Shown in pieces: positions 52,724 through 61,300 of a stretch of 64,000 nt of DNA. Under the pieces are notes generated by a model. The model did no database searches, was not told where the DNA came from, and worked only from the letters and a program-made list of their open reading frames with translations. The position numbers and the translations under genes were made by a program. Where the stretch lies: NCBI RefSeq assembly GCF_900107925.1, contig NZ_FNUJ01000011.1:246197-310196 (forward strand). The letters are read 5' to 3'. Source of the stretch: Amycolatopsis pretoriensis (lineage in GTDB: Bacteria > Actinomycetota > Actinomycetes > Mycobacteriales > Pseudonocardiaceae). Every line of letters begins with the position of its first letter. Within the stretch, counting starts at the first letter, position 1.

Positions 52724-53841
52724 AGCCCCGCGGGATGCTCGCGGGTGTCGCCGGCGCTCTGGGCGGATTGGTGTTCCTGCCGATCCTCGTGCTGGCGCTG
52801 ATGATCGGGCCTGCGGCGACCGCGACGATCGTGCAGCTGAGCGGCTGCGATCAGGGCGGCCCGGGCGGCGGCTCCATCGTGGTCGACCGCCAGCAGCTGG
52901 GCGCCGACGAGATGGATATCGCCCGCACCGTCGTCGACGTCGTCCAGCAACGTCGACTGCCGCGGCGGGCCGCGGTCCTCGCGATCGCCACCGGGATGGT
53001 CGAGTCCGGGCTGCGCAACCTCGACTACGGCGACCGCGACTCACTAGGAGTCTTTCAGCAACGCCCCAGCCAAGGGTGGGGGACCCGCGAGCAGATCCTC
53101 AACCCGGTCTACGCCACCGGCAAGTTCCTCGACGCCCTCATCGCGCTGCCCGGCTGGGACACCATGGCACCAGGACACGCGGAGCAAGCGGTCCAGCACA
53201 GCGGTTTCCCGGACCGCTACGCCCCACGCGAACCTGCTGCCGCCGCGATCGTGGATCAGTTCTGGACCGGACCGGACAACCCGACCCCGCCAGCTGGCGG
53301 CGGTACCAAAGCCGTCCAAGTGAAGACGCTGTGCCCGGACCAGGGCGGGTCCGACGTGCCCCGCGACCCGAGCCAGGTGGACCCAACGAAGCTGCCACCG
53401 GGGTTCACGCTACCCACCGACGTGCGCCAGCGGGCCGCGGTCGGCTTCGCTCTGGGCCAGCTCGGCAAGCCTTATGTGTGGGGCGCGAAAGGCCCGGACG
53501 CCTACGACTGCTCCGGGTTGATGCTCGCCGCCTGGGCCGCCGCCGGAATCGGGATCCCCGCCGGCACGATCAGCCAGGCCCACGCGGGCCACGCCGTCTC
53601 GTCGCTGGAGCAGGTGCAGCCCGGGGATCTGCTGTTCATTCCCGGCTCGCGGGGGACTGCGCAGGTGCCGCGGCACGTCGGGATGTACGCCGGACACGGC
53701 CTGATCGTCGACGCCTACGACACCGACACCGGCGTCATCCTTGAACCCCTCTCGGCCTGGACCTCGAAGATCGTCGCGATCCGCCGGATTGCCGACCCAG
53801 GTTTGCCCTCCCCACCACCGGGAGGGAGCCCACTCCGATGA
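52720..53841 (+). CDS. Conjugation peptidoglycan hydrolase (lysozyme-like plus NlpC/P60)
   Basis: 373 residues. N-terminal TM (GALGGLVFLPILVLALMIGP) anchors an SLT/lysozyme-like domain (IATGMVESGLRNLDYGDRDS; GVFQQRPSQGWG) followed by an NlpC/P60 domain with catalytic Cys in DAYDCSGLM and His in RHVGMYAGH. These VirB1-type enzymes open the wall for the conjugation channel. ATG 52720 overlaps the VirB4 stop. Confidence 0.85.
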   Translation: MKPRGMLAGVAGALGGLVFLPILVLALMIGPAATATIVQLSGCDQGGPGGGSIVVDRQQLGADEMDIARTVVDVVQQRRLPRRAAVLAIATGMVESGLRNLDYGDRDSLGVFQQRPSQGWGTREQILNPVYATGKFLDALIALPGWDTMAPGHAEQAVQHSGFPDRYAPREPAAAAIVDQFWTGPDNPTPPAGGGTKAVQVKTLCPDQGGSDVPRDPSQVDPTKLPPGFTLPTDVRQRAAVGFALGQLGKPYVWGAKGPDAYDCSGLMLAAWAAAGIGIPAGTISQAHAGHAVSSLEQVQPGDLLFIPGSRGTAQVPRHVGMYAGHGLIVDAYDTDTGVILEPLSAWTSKIVAIRRIADPGLPSPPPGGSPLR

Positions 53842-53883
53842 ATAACGTGGTGCCGCTCTCCCGCTGTCCGGGAGGAGCGGCCG

Positions 53884-55740
53884 ATGCCGCGCACACGCAC
53901 CGACACCCTCAACCTCGACCGCGACGCCGCCCTGATGGGCCTGGCGATCGCCGCCCTGGCGATCCTCTGCGCCCTCGGCGCGATCGCCGTCAGCGCCGCC
54001 GTCCTGGTCACTGGCTTCCATACCGGTAGCTGGACGTGGCCCCCGATCACCACGTGGGCGGGCTTCGCGCTCACGGTCGCCTTCCACGCCGCCGACCCAG
54101 GACCACGCCTGCCGGTCCCGTGGTCGGGCGCGGTCAGCGAGCACCAGCTGGCTTTCTACGTCTGGTTCACCACCATCACCATGCTCACCGCCGGGCTCAG
54201 TGTGGGCGCCGCGATCCCGGTCTGGAGACGCGTCGCGCCGACCGATTCAGGCCACGCCACCCGCCGCGAGATGGCCAAGACTCTGTCGGTCACAGCCGCA
54301 CGCAAGACCGCAAGGTGGACCCGCGGTGACCTCACCGACGAACAACGCCGCACCGCGCCCGTCGAGCAGATTGCGGTCCCGCTGCACCAAGGGCCCCGCC
54401 GCCAGCAGCTGGTCACCTCGCTGGAGACCCCGACCGGGACGATCGCGCCGACCCGGTCGGGCAAGAGCCGCACCGACCTGGTGCACAAGGTCCTCGCCGC
54501 ACCGGGTGCCCTGGTGGCGTCGACGACGAAGAACGACCTCGCCGAGTGGTGCCTGCTGGCCCGCACCCGCCGCCCGGGCGCCGGGCCGGTGCTGGTGATC
54601 GATGCCACCGGCACGCTGTCGTGGCCAGCGCACGCCCGCTGGTCCCCAGTCACCGGCTGCGCCGACCCCGCGGTCGCGCTGCGGCGGGCGGAGACGCTGA
54701 TCGAAGCGTCCTCGCTCGGGCTCGAGAACGTCGGCGGCAACGACGCGGTGTTTCGGGGCAGGGCCACGATCGTCATGCAGGCCTACCTGCTCGCCGCCGC
54801 CACCCATCACCGCACCGTCGACCACCTTGTGCGGTGGTCGATCGCCAAACCCGCCGATCGGGAACCCGTCGAGCTGCTGGAGCGGCAGTATCCGCAGCTG
54901 GCGCAGAACCTGGAGTCGGAGATCGGGATGGTCGCAGAGACCTCCGACGCGGTCTGGATGAGCGTGCGGCGCGCGATCGAACCGTTCATGAACCCGGCGA
55001 TCCGCTACTTCGCCACCCCGAGCCCAGCCGAGGAACTGGACATCGACGAGTTCCTGCGCCGCCGCGGCAGCCTGTTCATCATCGCCGGGGAACACCAGGC
55101 CCCGCAGGCCCGGCCGGTGCTGACCGCGCTGGTTGAGCAGATCCTCACCACCGCCCAGGACACCGCACTGCGCCGCAAACGTCGCCGGCTGGAACCGCCG
55201 ACGACCGCGATCCTGGATGAGCTGTTCGCGGGGACGCCGGTGCCGCGGTTGCCGGCGATCATCGCCGACTCCGCCGGCCGCGGCGTGCTGATCCACTGGT
55301 CCGCGCAGTCCCGCTCCCAGCTGGATGAGCTCTACGGCGAGCCGGGCCGGTTGCAGCTGATCGACAATACCCTCACCCTGACCGCGTTCCCGGGGTTGAA
55401 GGACGACGAGACGCTGGAGTGGCTGTCGACGTTGTCCGGGCACCACCGCCGCCGCACCCATCAGCACCACAGCGACGGGCTGTTCAGCGTCGGGCGCGGC
55501 GCCAGCGGGGAGGAGACCGTCCCGACGCTGCGCGCAGGGGACATCCGCACCCTCGATCGCGGCCGGGTGCTGATCCTGCACGGCAACCTCCGCCCGATCC
55601 TCGGCCGCACCGTCGACGTCGAACAACGCCCGGACTGGCCTCAACTGCAGGTCGACGTCGCCGCGATTCGCTCCGGGCGGGCCGCGATCACCCCCGACGG
55701 CTACCCGCTGCTGCTGCCCGACGGCGGTGATCTGCGATGA
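53884..55740 (+). CDS. VirD4/TraG-type coupling protein
   Basis: 618 residues. Three TM segments in the first ~125 (MGLAIAALAILCALGAIAV; FALTVAFHAADPG region; FYVWFTTITMLTAGLSVG), then an RecA-like ATPase with Walker A APTRSGKSRTD and Walker B TTAILDELFAG. It delivers relaxase-bound DNA to the channel. GGAGGAG lies 5 bases before ATG 53884. It ends overlapping the DUF4913 gene by 4. Confidence 0.85.
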   Translation: MPRTRTDTLNLDRDAALMGLAIAALAILCALGAIAVSAAVLVTGFHTGSWTWPPITTWAGFALTVAFHAADPGPRLPVPWSGAVSEHQLAFYVWFTTITMLTAGLSVGAAIPVWRRVAPTDSGHATRREMAKTLSVTAARKTARWTRGDLTDEQRRTAPVEQIAVPLHQGPRRQQLVTSLETPTGTIAPTRSGKSRTDLVHKVLAAPGALVASTTKNDLAEWCLLARTRRPGAGPVLVIDATGTLSWPAHARWSPVTGCADPAVALRRAETLIEASSLGLENVGGNDAVFRGRATIVMQAYLLAAATHHRTVDHLVRWSIAKPADREPVELLERQYPQLAQNLESEIGMVAETSDAVWMSVRRAIEPFMNPAIRYFATPSPAEELDIDEFLRRRGSLFIIAGEHQAPQARPVLTALVEQILTTAQDTALRRKRRRLEPPTTAILDELFAGTPVPRLPAIIADSAGRGVLIHWSAQSRSQLDELYGEPGRLQLIDNTLTLTAFPGLKDDETLEWLSTLSGHHRRRTHQHHSDGLFSVGRGASGEETVPTLRAGDIRTLDRGRVLILHGNLRPILGRTVDVEQRPDWPQLQVDVAAIRSGRAAITPDGYPLLLPDGGDLR

Positions 55741-56408
55741 ACGACGACGACATCGCCGCACGCCCGGACGACGTCGGCGACGACGAGCGGCGAACAGACG
55801 GTGAAGAGGAACTCGAGCCGCGGTCGCTGGACGAGCTCAACGAGGTGGTCGCCGGGCTGGAGACCGTGGCCGAGGTCCTGGGCCGGCAGATCGAGCAGGT
55901 GTCGAAGAAGCTCGCAGAGCTGACCGAGGAGCCGGAGAGCGATCCGCGGCTGGCGCGGTGGCTGATGTTCCTGCCGCCGGACGCGGCCGAAGACACGGAG
56001 CACCGCGGGGAAACTTCGCTGTTCACGGTCGCGCACTTTGTGCAGTACTACAACGAGACTTACGTCGGCAACCCCGGGACTCGCGCGGTCGCCATCCCCG
56101 ACTGCTGGCTGGAGCATCCCGGACTGGTCGCCGAACTGGCCACCCTCACCTACACCTGGCGCGAAGCCCACCTGGGCAAGCAGGCCACCGCGCGTGATGC
56201 GCAGTACTGGCATGACCATTGGCGGCCCGGCTTCGCCGAGCGGATGGCCACCGAGTGGGTTCATCAACGCTGCCGATCCGACGGCCACAAGACCGCCGGC
56301 GCACCGGCTCGCCCCGACCGGTTCACCCTGGAACACCGACAACGGCAAGCACGGGCAGCGGACGCGGCCGGCGTCGACGACCGGCAAACCACGCCCAGCG
56401 GGCCATGA
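55737..56408 (+). CDS. DUF4913 protein
   Basis: 223 residues: an acidic N-terminus, a coiled-coil (LDELNEVVAGLETVAEVLGRQ and onward) and a C-terminal domain with the DUF4913 feel (FVQYYNETYV; WLEHPGLVAELATL; YWHDHWRPGFAERM). DUF4913 proteins recur next to VirD4 in actinobacterial elements; the role is unknown, possibly a relaxosome adapter. Confidence 0.7.
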   Translation: MNDDDIAARPDDVGDDERRTDGEEELEPRSLDELNEVVAGLETVAEVLGRQIEQVSKKLAELTEEPESDPRLARWLMFLPPDAAEDTEHRGETSLFTVAHFVQYYNETYVGNPGTRAVAIPDCWLEHPGLVAELATLTYTWREAHLGKQATARDAQYWHDHWRPGFAERMATEWVHQRCRSDGHKTAGAPARPDRFTLEHRQRQARAADAAGVDDRQTTPSGP

Positions 56409-56947
56409 CCGCCGGTTCGCGTCGCCGGTCGGGCAGGCGCGAAACGGGCACCGGATTCGTGCGTGTTTCGGTAGTCGCGCTCTATGTTGGGTGCGTCGTC
56501 GGCGCGAACTGGCTGGCCGAGCACGTCGGCGCCGTTGGCGTCGGGTTCGGCTTGCACGCTGCGGCCGCGGTGTACGTGGCGGGTCCGGTGCTCGTGGTCC
56601 GGGACTGGGTGCAACGCCTCGCCGGGCTGCGGATCTCACTAGTGGCTATTGCTGTCGGCACGGCGCTGTCCTATGTGGTTGCCGGACCGGCCGTCGCGAC
56701 GGCGTCGGCAGTGTCCTTCGCAGTCAGCGAAGTACTCGACGCGGCCGTGTACTCCGCCGCCGTCCGGCGGCGGGGCGTTGTCGTTGCCGTGCTTTGCAGC
56801 GGGATCGTGGGTGTCGCCGTCGACTCGCTGCTGTTCCCGGCGATCGCCTTCACCTCCCTTGCACTGACACCAGGTCACCTGCTGGGCAAGACGTACGGCG
56901 TCGTCGCCGGAACGATTGTCACCGCCCTTGTCCGTCGCCGACCATGA
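56405..56947 (+). CDS. VUT/YhhQ-family queuosine-precursor-type transporter
   Basis: 180-residue membrane protein with five to six TM helices. Family pieces: GPVLVVRDWVQRLAGLR, ASAVSFAVSEVLDAAVYS and IVGVAVDSLLFPAIAF, the last two matching the conserved acidic membrane motifs of YhhQ, which imports the 7-deazaguanine bases preQ0/preQ1. It overlaps the DpdA/TGT-like gene by 4 bases (ATGA), so they are translated together. Inferred job: supply the base for that enzyme. Confidence 0.75.
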   Translation: MTAGSRRRSGRRETGTGFVRVSVVALYVGCVVGANWLAEHVGAVGVGFGLHAAAAVYVAGPVLVVRDWVQRLAGLRISLVAIAVGTALSYVVAGPAVATASAVSFAVSEVLDAAVYSAAVRRRGVVVAVLCSGIVGVAVDSLLFPAIAFTSLALTPGHLLGKTYGVVAGTIVTALVRRRP

Positions 56948-57717
56948 GGTTTCTGCTAGGGACGCATCGGCCGCACTGGCTGGGGCTGCTCGATGTGCCG
57001 TTGTTCGTGTCCGACCGCACGCTGCGCCGGTACAAGACGTTGCCGGTCGCGTCGTGCGACTGGGCGTGCGACTCCGGCGGGTTCAGCCAGCTTTCGCGGT
57101 GTGGAACGTGGGCGTGCGGTCCCAGTCCGCGAGAGTACGCGGCCCGGATTCGCCGCTACCGCGACGAGATCGGTCGCCTGCTCTGGGCCGCCCCACAAGA
57201 CCACATGTGCGAAGACACGATCCTCGCGCGCACAGGACTCGATGTCGCACAGCACCAGGAACTCACCATCAACAACTACCTGCAGCTGCGATCCCTCGAC
57301 TCCGAACTGCCGTTCATCCCAGTCTTGCAAGGTCAGACCATCGAGGACTATCACCGCTGCGCAGACCGCTACGAGCAACGCGGTGTCGATCTCGCCGTGG
57401 CGCCCGTGGTGGGAGTCGGGAGTATTTGCCGGCGCCAGCACACCGCAGAAGTCGAGGGTGTCGTGCGTTCGCTCGCCCAGCGAGGCTATCGATTGCACGC
57501 CTTCGGAGCGAAGACCTTGGGTCTTGCCCGGTACGCCGACAACATCGTCAGTAGCGACTCGCTAGCCTGGTCCTTCGCCGCGCGGTGGGAGCCGCCGTTA
57601 GCGGAATGCCGCGGCCACCGTCGATGCAACAACTGCGTGAAGTTCGCCCTCCGCTGGCGACAGAAGATCCTCCGGACCATCGGAACATCCGGAAACGATA
57701 TGACAACCGCGGCGTAG
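56944..57717 (+). CDS. DpdA/TGT-like transglycosylase (putative DNA 7-deazaguanine insertase)
   Basis: 257 residues. It has the nucleophile-region motif CDSGGFSQL of tRNA-guanine transglycosylase, barrel pieces FIPVLQGQTIEDYHRCAD and DLAVAPVVGVGSI, LHAFGAKTLGLARYADNIVSSDSLAW, and a terminal zinc-like cluster CRGHRRCNNC. It is much shorter than TGT (~375) and close to the phage/element DpdA-like group that exchanges DNA guanine for a deazapurine. ATG 56944 is the start; the open frame extends upstream only as a shadow of DUF4913/VUT. A tRNA target cannot be excluded. Confidence 0.75.
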   Translation: MRFLLGTHRPHWLGLLDVPLFVSDRTLRRYKTLPVASCDWACDSGGFSQLSRCGTWACGPSPREYAARIRRYRDEIGRLLWAAPQDHMCEDTILARTGLDVAQHQELTINNYLQLRSLDSELPFIPVLQGQTIEDYHRCADRYEQRGVDLAVAPVVGVGSICRRQHTAEVEGVVRSLAQRGYRLHAFGAKTLGLARYADNIVSSDSLAWSFAARWEPPLAECRGHRRCNNCVKFALRWRQKILRTIGTSGNDMTTAA

Positions 57718-57733
57718 TCCGACGGTGGTGAGT

Positions 57734-57739
57734 TATAGT
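57734..57739 (+). promoter_or_regulatory. Candidate -10 for lsr2
   Basis: TATAGT at 57734-57739 follows the transglycosylase stop by 17 bases and precedes the lsr2 ATG by 54. No clear -35 is seen. Lsr2 may thus be expressed apart from the transfer operon. Confidence 0.4.
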
Positions 57740-57793
57740 GACACCGTCCGGCACTTCTCATTGGCAGCCGGAGTAACTGGAGGTTTTGCCGTT

Positions 57794-58228
57794 ATGGCAC
57801 AGAAAGTTCTCGTGGAGATGGTCGACGACATCGACGGTGGCGCGGCCAACCAGACGGTCCCGTTCAGCCTGGACGGGGTGAGCTACGAGATCGACCTGTC
57901 CGACGACAATGCTGCCGCGCTACGTGATGAACTCGCCCGCTACGTCGCCGCGGGACGCCGGATCGGCGGCCGAAAGGTGCGGCTGGCGGCAGGTGAGTCG
58001 ACGCAGTCGAAGAAGCCCGGCACCGCAGCCGCGGACCGTGAACGGTCACGCCAGATCCGGGAGTGGGCCAACAACAACGGCTACACCGTGTCCGAGCGTG
58101 GCCGTCTTTCCAGCGAGATCATCGAGGCATTCGAGGCGAACGACGGCCAGCCCATCGTCGTCGACGAACCCGCCCCTGTTGCGCGCAAGCGAGCGCCGCG
58201 CAAGAAGGTCGTGGCCACGAAGAAGTAA
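57794..58228 (+). CDS. lsr2: Lsr2 nucleoid-associated protein
   Basis: 144 residues. The N-terminal dimerisation domain is MAQKVLVEMVDDIDGGAANQ with VSYEIDLSDDNA; the C-terminal DNA-binding domain has the RGR hook in IREWANNNGYTVSERGRLSSEI. The tail is Lys/Arg-rich (KRAPRKKVVATKK). GGAGG precedes ATG 57794 by 10. Lsr2 silences AT-rich foreign DNA; an element-borne copy can hide the element from, or interfere with, the host's own. Confidence 0.9.
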   Translation: MAQKVLVEMVDDIDGGAANQTVPFSLDGVSYEIDLSDDNAAALRDELARYVAAGRRIGGRKVRLAAGESTQSKKPGTAAADRERSRQIREWANNNGYTVSERGRLSSEIIEAFEANDGQPIVVDEPAPVARKRAPRKKVVATKK

Positions 58229-58275
58229 ACACGCCCATGTGACGATGCTGACATAGCGCGCCTGGCCACGAAGGC

Positions 58276-58345
58276 AGGACAACGACGTCCGGCGAAGACG
58301 GCCACATGCACGATTCATGGCCGCCTTCGCCGGACGTCGTCTGTC
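58276..58345. terminator. Long bidirectional terminator hairpin between lsr2 and relaxase gene
   Basis: 58282-58308 and 58316-58340 form a stem of about 25 bp (ACGACGTCCGGCGAAG against CTTCGCCGGACGTCGT, then CGGCCA/TGGCCG with one mismatch between) around a short loop. It sits between convergent genes and would stop transcription from both. Confidence 0.8.
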
Positions 58346-58352
58346 ACCGGGT

Positions 58353-61300
58353 TCAGTAGGTGAGTCCGCGGTGAGAGCTTTCGCCGTAGCCGGCCTCGTG
58401 GCCGTCGACGAGCTCTTCTTCCAGTTCGGTGCGCCGTGCGGCCGCGGCAGTGTCCGCCTCGGCTTCTTCTTCCTGTGCCTTTTCGGCGGCGAGGCCGGCG
58501 AAGAACCGTGCGGCGTAGTCATCGGCGGCGTCGCGCAGCGACTCCCGGGTCAGCATCACGTCCGATGCGGCGTCTTCGCGGTCAGGTGTGGTCATCAGGT
58601 GCCTCCATTGCCGGGTGATGTCCCGCCAGGCGTCGGCGCGAAGGTCGTTGCCGGGCGGTTGGTTGCCGATCGGGGAGGCAGCATCGGTGTTGGCGATGCC
58701 ATAGGTTTCACGGTACGCCGCAGCGAGCCCGACGAGGTGATCCCACTGCCGCGCGAGTGCAGCGTCGTCGGGGCGGCCTCCGAGGCGTACGAGCCACGGC
58801 TGTTGCTCCCGCACAGCTGTTTCCCGCAGCTGGTCGGTGCGCGCGGTGATCTCCGCGTTCATCGTTGCCAGCCGTTCCAGGGAACCGTGATGGTTAGCCG
58901 CGTGCACGAGATCCGGCTGGGCCTGCCATGGTAGGGCGGAGTGGTGGCCGGCGCCGGCGTCGTGCTGGCGCACGAGCGCGCTGACGAGGGCCACGCCGGT
59001 CTTGCGGGGATCTGCGTGGTCGGCGCCGCTCGTGGTCCCGGCGACCTGGCGGGCGGCGTCAGCGAGCGCGCAGTCGGGGTCGAGCCCGCGGGTGGCGCCG
59101 CCGGCGGCGTGGCGCCACACGATGCCCCATTTTTCCTCGGTTACCGTGGCGTTGGGCAGGTGCGCGGCGACGATCTGCTGCCAGCGGGCGATCTGCTCGT
59201 CGGTGGCGGGGGCGATTCGGGCGGGCGCATCGTGGGTCCGGACGTGGTCGTTGACCCGTTTGGCGAGGACTGCGGCCGGGTCCTGGGCCCAGCTGAACCC
59301 GCGGTCGTCGACGAGGTCGCGGACGATGCGTTCGGCCTGCCACCCGCGGTCCTGGGCGCGAGCGAGCGCCGCCAGCGCGGCCGGTTCGGCGCCGGCGTTG
59401 ACCGCGTCGGGGACGTAGCGGGCCAGCACATCGAGGTAGCGGTCCTCGTCGCCGTCGCGGGCCAGCAGCTCGTAGCGGCGAATGAGGACGTTCAGAGGCT
59501 CGAGGACGACGCGTTCCTCGACGTGATCGAACTCGGCGAACACCTCGTCCAACTCGGTCCGTCGGGCCGCAGGGCGAGGCTGCGCGGGTGTGGCTGAGGC
59601 TGGCTCGTGCTGCTGGCCGAAGGACTCCCAGCGCTCGGTGAGGGTGTGCCAGGCGTGTGCCCGCGCCCCGCGGCTGTCAGGCTTGGCGCCCAGCGGCGCC
59701 TCGCCGTCGATGCGGAACGTCTCGCGGTAGGCGGCAACCACGCCGACCAGGTCATCCCACTCCTCGGCCGCGATCGGGTTGTCCGGCCGCGGCCCGAGCC
59801 CCGACACCCACTTCGGCTGCTCGCGAATCACTGCAGCGCGCAGGTGCTCGACGCGCTCGGCGATCGCGAGGTTCATCTCGTGCAGGTACTGCGCGTGCCC
59901 TGGATGGTGGCGGACGTGGGCGAAGTCGGGGCGGGCCAGCCACGGAACAGCCCGCTGATGGGCCTCGCCGCGGTCACGTCGGCGCTCCAGCTCGGCGGCG
60001 AGAGCGGCGTCGGCGTACCGGTCATCCGGCATTGGATCCGGCACCGTAGGACGGGCGGTGAGCTGATGGGCGACGACGGTCAGCGCGGCGTCGACGTCGA
60101 ACCCCAACGCCAGTGCACCAGCTGCGCGGAGCCAGATCTTCTCCCAGTCGGGGTCTTCGACGGCGACGTGCGGGGCGATCGCGTCGACGATGCCCCGCCA
60201 GCGGGTGACATCGGCCGGCTGGGGCGGCCCGGTGGCAGAGGGTGGCCGACGCCGCCCGAGGTGGGTGGTGATCCGGGCCTGCAGCGCCGCTCCGGGGTTG
60301 TCGGCCTCATCCAGGGACTGGCGCCAGCGCATCACGGCGGCGACGAGGGGATCGGGTTCCCATCCGAGGTCGTGGGCGTTGCGCAGCGTCTGGATCAGCG
60401 CCGGCTCGCTGTCCAGGTCCAGCGTGGACGGGGCGTGGCGGGCGAGGATGGCGCGGTAGCGGTCCTCGTCGCGGTAGGTGGCGGTGTAGTTGTAGCGCAG
60501 CACCAGCGTGCCCATCGACACCGCCGCGTCCTGGGCCTCCCGCAGCGTCTCGGTCGCCGACACCTCCGCACCCGAGTGGTTCAGCACCCCGGTCAGCACC
60601 GACCACGCCGACACTGGTTCGGGGGTTTCGCGATGCTGGTCGATCACATGGTGGTGGGTGACGACGTAGAGGAAGTTGCGCAGCATGGCGCGGGTGATGC
60701 CGGGATAGAACTGCTCGCGAGTCATCGTCGGCGGCACCAGCAGGTGGGCGTTGCCGGTGCTGGTCATGCCCTGCACGCGGTTGATGGTGGCGGCGTAGGC
60801 GAGTTCGACGTGGGCTTGGACGTACCCGGCCGGCAACGTGATCGTGGCCTTGTGCACCTTGTGTTGCACAGTGATCTTGCCGCTGGCGTGCACGTCGGTG
60901 ACGGTCCAGACGTCGCCGTTCTTGACGAAGTCGCGCCCGCCGAACAGCGACAGCAGCCGCTGGTTGTGCCGGGTGACGACCCAGTCCCCGACACTCGCGG
61001 TGGTCGCGTTGTGCAGCTCCACCTCCCGGCCACGGTCGACCGCACCACGGTTGAGGCGTCGTTCGCGGGCGTCGATGTTCAGCGCGACGGTGTCCTCGTT
61101 GGTCGGCACGATCAACAGCGACTGCACGCTGGCGTCGAGGTCGGCCTGCCAGTGTGAGCGCGCGGCGTCGCGCATCGTCTCCAGCGACCCGTCGGAGACC
61201 CGGCCGCTGTTGAAGTAGTACTCGAGTCCCTTGGGGTTCCAGGCGCGGATTTGCAGCGACGCCGCAGCCTGCTCCTTGCGGTCGTCGCCGCGGAACCGCA

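Noticed and set aside
53838..54029. Small plus-strand frame at the start of the VirD4-like gene
   Set aside because: Overlaps VirD4 out of frame, His/Arg-rich, and VirD4 has its own strong ribosome site at 53870-53880.
59607..61157. Plus-strand frames opposite the relaxase
   Set aside because: No motif and no ribosome site; relaxase-helicase motifs are on the other strand.
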